A DNA stretch of 64,000 nucleotides, taken from positions 310,001-374,000 of the forward strand of contig JANBPK010000808.1 of the NCBI GenBank assembly GCA_027579435.1. Direction: 5' to 3'. A program made the position numbers and the translations under genes. Every line of letters begins with the position of its first letter. The stretch's first letter is position 1. The notes beneath the pieces were generated by a model that made no database searches, was not told the DNA's origin, and was given only the letters and a program-made list of their open reading frames with translations. This document shows, one piece after another, positions 60,668 to 64,000 of this stretch. Source of the DNA: Candolleomyces eurysporus. Lineage: Eukaryota > Basidiomycota > Agaricomycetes > Agaricales > Psathyrellaceae.

Positions 60668-62000
60668 ATGGCCGGACAATCTTCCTCGCACCACGATGAA
60701 CGTCGCCACCGAAGCGACAGAGACCGCGAACGGTCTTCCTCCTCCCACCACCACAGTCGTACCATCTCCTCCACCACCCTTCTCCTCGTCCTTTCCTTGG
60801 TTCTTGCTGTCCTTGCTGTGATGCTTTCCCTTCCCTCAGGAGGAAGTGCTGCATCCGGCGCTTCCGAGCAGGCCGGTGGTATTGGAGGCTTCTTCTCCCC
60901 CAAGCGCTCCTCGGGCCTCATCACTCGCGAAAGCGCAGTGGCCCATCGTGAGGCCGAAGTCGCCCGACGTGAAGCTGAGCTTCTCGTTGGTGCCCCCGGT
61001 GGCGTCATCCCCCCTACCGCTGCCCTTGCGTGCCCCCCCATGCATGGCTGTCACCACCATCGAAACTGTCACCCCTCCCGCCCAAACAATCATCAAGGAA
61101 ATCGTCAAGGAGGATTCTCTCACTCCTCCTGGATGGCAGAGCCCTCGCATCGAAGACATGATCGAACGAGAGCTCAAGATTGCTGAGCGCGAGCGCGACA
61201 TCAGCAAGCGTGAAGAGCAAGTCAACCGCCGTGAGCACGACGCCGCTCGTCGTGAGTCGTGGATCATGGAGCAACTCATGTAAGTGTACCTTCTTGCTAC
61301 TGTCCGTGTACCATCATACTCATGCATACTCTCAGCGCCTTTGGAAACGAACCACCTCAACATGTCGAGGAGGAATATGTTTATGAACCTGTTGGAGCGA
61401 AACGAAAAGCCAAGGTACCGCCGCCCACTCCGCGCCGTTCCGAGCTTTGAGACGAAGGGAGGCTCCGACGACTTTGCCAATTTTCCAGTCCGTATGGTCC
61501 TTCATACCCCCTCTCCTTCGTCCGGGCTTGGGGGACTACGGTCATCTACTTCGTCCCCCTTGTCATCTGCGGGCCGCTGGCTATATAATGCTTCGATCGC
61601 GTTCTTTTATGGGGCGTCGCGACGCGTTTACTACCACGTGATGGTTCATTCAACTGCATCGTCTATAGCCGGCGGTCCCGTCCATTATCTCCGTAATTGA
61701 ACATATCACTGATTCTGTCTTTCTTTTTAGATCCAAGAACTTCCTCCAATTGTCGTTTCCGAATACGCTTATGGCACCAAAACCATCATACAATCTCAAT
61801 CTATTAATCTCCCTCCTGCTGCTAGCACACGTCTTGCCCCTTTCCCTACTCCTGAACCTGCTATGTCCTCAACAACGGAATCAAGTCCCCGCACGACCGC
61901 TGTCGAAATTATCCGCGATGAGGGACCAAGAACCATCGTACGCCCACCTGCTCGGCCTGCGGCGAGACGAATCCCCGCTCCTCCAGGTGATTGGTGGTAA
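60668..62000 (+). CDS. Single-pass membrane protein with coiled coil, unknown function
   Basis: I do not know a named family; it looks like a conserved mushroom-lineage hypothetical. Start MAGQSSSHHDERRH, basic/serine N-terminus, one membrane helix (TTLLLVLSLVLAVLAVMLSL, residues about 37-56), then ITRESAVAHREAEVARREAELL heptads, an IIKEIVKED stretch, and IEDMIERELKIAERERDI continuing the coiled coil to ESWIMEQL. After an intron (61280-61336) comes NEPPQHVEEEYVYEP. A C-terminal part, EIIRDEGPRTIVRPPARP to PPGDWW with stop 61998-62000, fits an exon starting near 61732, leaving a gap of ~315 bp whose structure is unclear. The frame shifts at a C7 run (61033-61039); six C would join both halves. 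Confidence 0.6.
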
Positions 62001-62379
62001 ACGATGTTGATCATCTTTATGTTCTTGCACCCTTTTTTGTTTTGACAGCCATGGACTCTTCGCTCTATTTTCATTTGCCGTAGCATTTGCTACGTTTTTC
62101 TTTTTGTTACGAAATACACGGCTGAGTAGAGTTCAGACCGCCACGACAAGATTGATCAGTACATAGCATTGGTAGTTAGTGATGACATGTAGTACTAGTA
62201 GGATATGTATTGGTCTGACGATTTTTAATACACTGCTCACGAACGTTTCCATTGATTTTGCCGTTCCGTTCCGCTCTGAGTGTCAAAGCAAATGGCTTTT
62301 GATGCGATTTACGTAAGAAGCCTAGTACTGAGTGTTTGCACTTGTGAACTTCGTCCTGACGTTCAAACTAACCCAAGTC
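62001..62379. other. Intergenic, 379 bp, tandem genes
   Basis: A/T-rich spacer between the membrane-protein stop and the MSF1 start. An in-frame ATG at 62332 upstream of MSF1 is discussed there. No RNA gene or repeat seen. Confidence 0.5.
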
Positions 62380-63851
62380 ATGCTTGGTCGAATTGGGCGC
62401 TTCAACAAGCTTGCCCACATCTCCCAACCGTCTCAGCTGGCATTCCGTCGGTGCCTATCCCAAAAACATGTCGAAATCCTAGGCAACAAGTATCCGGTGG
62501 ACGAATTCACCAACGTCACACCCTCCATCATTTCCAAAATCCCTCTACGACTGCACACAAAGCCCTCGCATCCTCTCGACACTTTGCGAGGCCTCATAGA
62601 AGGCCACTTCTCCGACTTTTCTCATGTTTCGTCGTTCTCACCGGTCGTATCACCCTTCAAGAACTTTGACGAGCTCTCGTTCCCAAAGGACCACCCCGGT
62701 CGGGCTGTCACCGACAGCTACTATGTCAACAAAGACATGATGCTGCGCACCCATACCTCCGCACACGAAGTCGAAATGTTCAGAAAGGGCGAAGACAAGT
62801 GGCTCCTCACAGCGGACGTGTACCGGCGGGACGAAATCGACGGCTCGCACTACCCCGTCTTCCACCAGGTCGAGGGAGCGCGCGTTTTCGACGCGACGCC
62901 GACCGGAATGAAGGAGGTTATGGAGGACAACGCAAGACTGGAGGCGCAGCTGTCCCGCACGAACATCGTGATTGAAGATGTGCCCCATATCTCGCCGACC
63001 AACCCTGTGCAGCCCGGGCATGACCCAGTGTTCTCGGAGTTGGTCGCGAAGAACCTCAAGCTGTCGCTCAATGGTATGATCTTCAAGCTGTTCGGTGGCG
63101 GAGCGTCCCAGGCACCGCTCAGGGTGCGATGGATTGAAGCCTACTTCCCCTTCACGAGCCCCAGCTTCGAGGTCGAGGTGTTCTACCAAGGGAAGTGGTT
63201 GGAGATCCTCGGCTCTGGTGTTGTCGTACAGGCAACCCTGGACACGGCCGGTAAGTCCCCCTTCCTTCGCACTCAAGCGTCGCACTCATTCTGTATCACA
63301 GGCGTGCAAAATAAAATCGCCTGGGCTTTTGGTTTAGGCCTTGAGCGAATTGCGATGGTTCTCTTCTCGATACCCGACATCCGTTTGTTCTGGACAGAGG
63401 ACGAGCGTTTCCATTCCCAGTTCCAGTCAGGGAAGATCACGACGTTCAAGCCCTACTCGAAATACCCGGCATGCTACAAGGATGTCAGCTTCTGGCTTCC
63501 AACCAACTCGACGCTTCATGAAAACGACTTTTGCGACCTTGTTCGGGATACAGCTGGGGATCTGGTGGAGGATGTCAAAAGGGTGGGTGTCAAGTACCTG
63601 TAACAGCAAACCCTCGTTCGCTCATCACTACTACAGCTTGACCAGTTTGTGCATCCCAAGACGCAGAAGACGAGTTTGTGCTACCGCATAAACTACCGCT
63701 CAATGGATAGGTGGGAACCACCGTTTGCGCATGCTCGCAGTTAGTCACTGACACTCCTTACCCCAGGTCTCTCTCGAATGAGGAAAGCAATGACATCCAT
63801 GGCCAGGTTGTTTCCGAACTCAAAAACCGGTTCGACGTTGAAATCCGATAG
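62380..63851 (+). CDS. MSF1: Mitochondrial phenylalanyl-tRNA synthetase
   Basis: Monomeric enzyme charging mitochondrial tRNA-Phe. Exons 62380-63250, 63302-63582, 63637-63710 and 63767-63851 give 436 aa. The start MLGRIGRFNKLAHIS with arginines and few acids fits a mitochondrial presequence; an ATG at 62332 would add 16 hydrophobic residues. Class II catalytic core: motif 2 region TADVYRRDEIDGSHYPVFHQVEG, GSGVV-type phenylalanine pocket, motif 3 WAFGLGLERIAMVLF. The C-terminal anticodon-binding (B8-like) domain begins KYPACYKDVSFWLP and ends RFDVEIR, stop 63849-63851. Length and domain order match the family. Confidence 0.95.
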
Positions 63852-64000
63852 AGTCGTCGTAATCTAAGATATGCAATAAATCTAGAGTTGTGGTTATAGA
63901 TTAGTCGTGTCTACTTAATTTTGATAGGCATTATCATTACAGTACTACTCATGGTCCAGCAGCGTCAACGATAGCGAATGCGAGGAGTGGGTAAAAATGC

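Noticed and set aside
60836..61480. 214-codon minus-strand frame
   Set aside because: Antisense to the coiled-coil membrane protein; composition reflects the E/R repeats on the other strand.
1..64000. CRISPR arrays, prokaryotic operons, phage or transposon genes
   Set aside because: No direct-repeat arrays, no terminal repeats, no transposase, reverse transcriptase or integrase motifs were seen; the gene structure is eukaryotic throughout.

Overview
The window is nuclear DNA of a basidiomycete fungus, most likely an Agaricomycete. Genes are interrupted by many short introns (mostly about 48-65 bp, GT/AG with CTAAC/CTGAC-like branch points), intergenic gaps are small, and the gene set is fungal: alpha-1,3-glucan synthase, KRE2-type mannosyltransferases, NUR1, Pik1. 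The species cannot be named from the sequence. About 25 protein genes and one tRNA gene fill the 64 kb. I saw no transposon, rRNA, CRISPR array or prokaryotic operon. Where I give exon coordinates I worked them out by hand from reading frame, splice sites and family conservation.

Layout. 1-6898: 3' part of a cell-wall alpha-1,3-glucan synthase, whose start lies outside the window. 7238-14267: nuclear and RNA genes, namely an NSRP1-type splicing factor, a divergent kinase-like gene, a CypE-type RRM protein, TAF13 and a DUF4211 protein. 14419-22425: a very large protein with C1-like zinc domains, perhaps UNC80-like. 22480-28476: DPM2, TRAPP II subunit Trs120 and Vps55. 28620-37126: kinesin-5, transcription elongation factor Elf1 and kinesin-1. 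37560-38196: a doubtful small gene. 38337-40445: a Pumilio/PUF protein. 40751-55680: a secretory and glycosylation stretch of Sec16, Ost3/6, PI4-kinase Pik1 and two tandem GT15 mannosyltransferases. 56160-63851: Tom40, a FetA/STAR1-like ABC ATPase, tRNA-Ile(UAU), NUR1, a lineage-specific membrane protein and mitochondrial Phe-tRNA synthetase.

Common themes. Eight genes serve ER/Golgi traffic or glycosylation (DPM2, Trs120, Vps55, Sec16, Ost3/6, Pik1 and two GT15), and glucan synthase adds cell-wall synthesis. Two kinesins flank Elf1. Several genes are divergent pairs with promoters of only 116-180 bp.

Quality. Eleven single N bases occur, nine of them beside a homopolymer run. At least four genes (PUF, Tom40, the second GT15, the membrane protein at 60668) show an apparent frame break at a homopolymer or N. 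I read these as probable sequencing errors rather than pseudogenes.

I found no clearly new multi-gene system. The most useful observations are the candidate GC-AG introns, very short exons, the PUF code identical to the PUM1 type, the C1-domain giant, the low-complexity extension on TAF13, and shared promoter motifs upstream of Sec16 and Ost3/Pik1.
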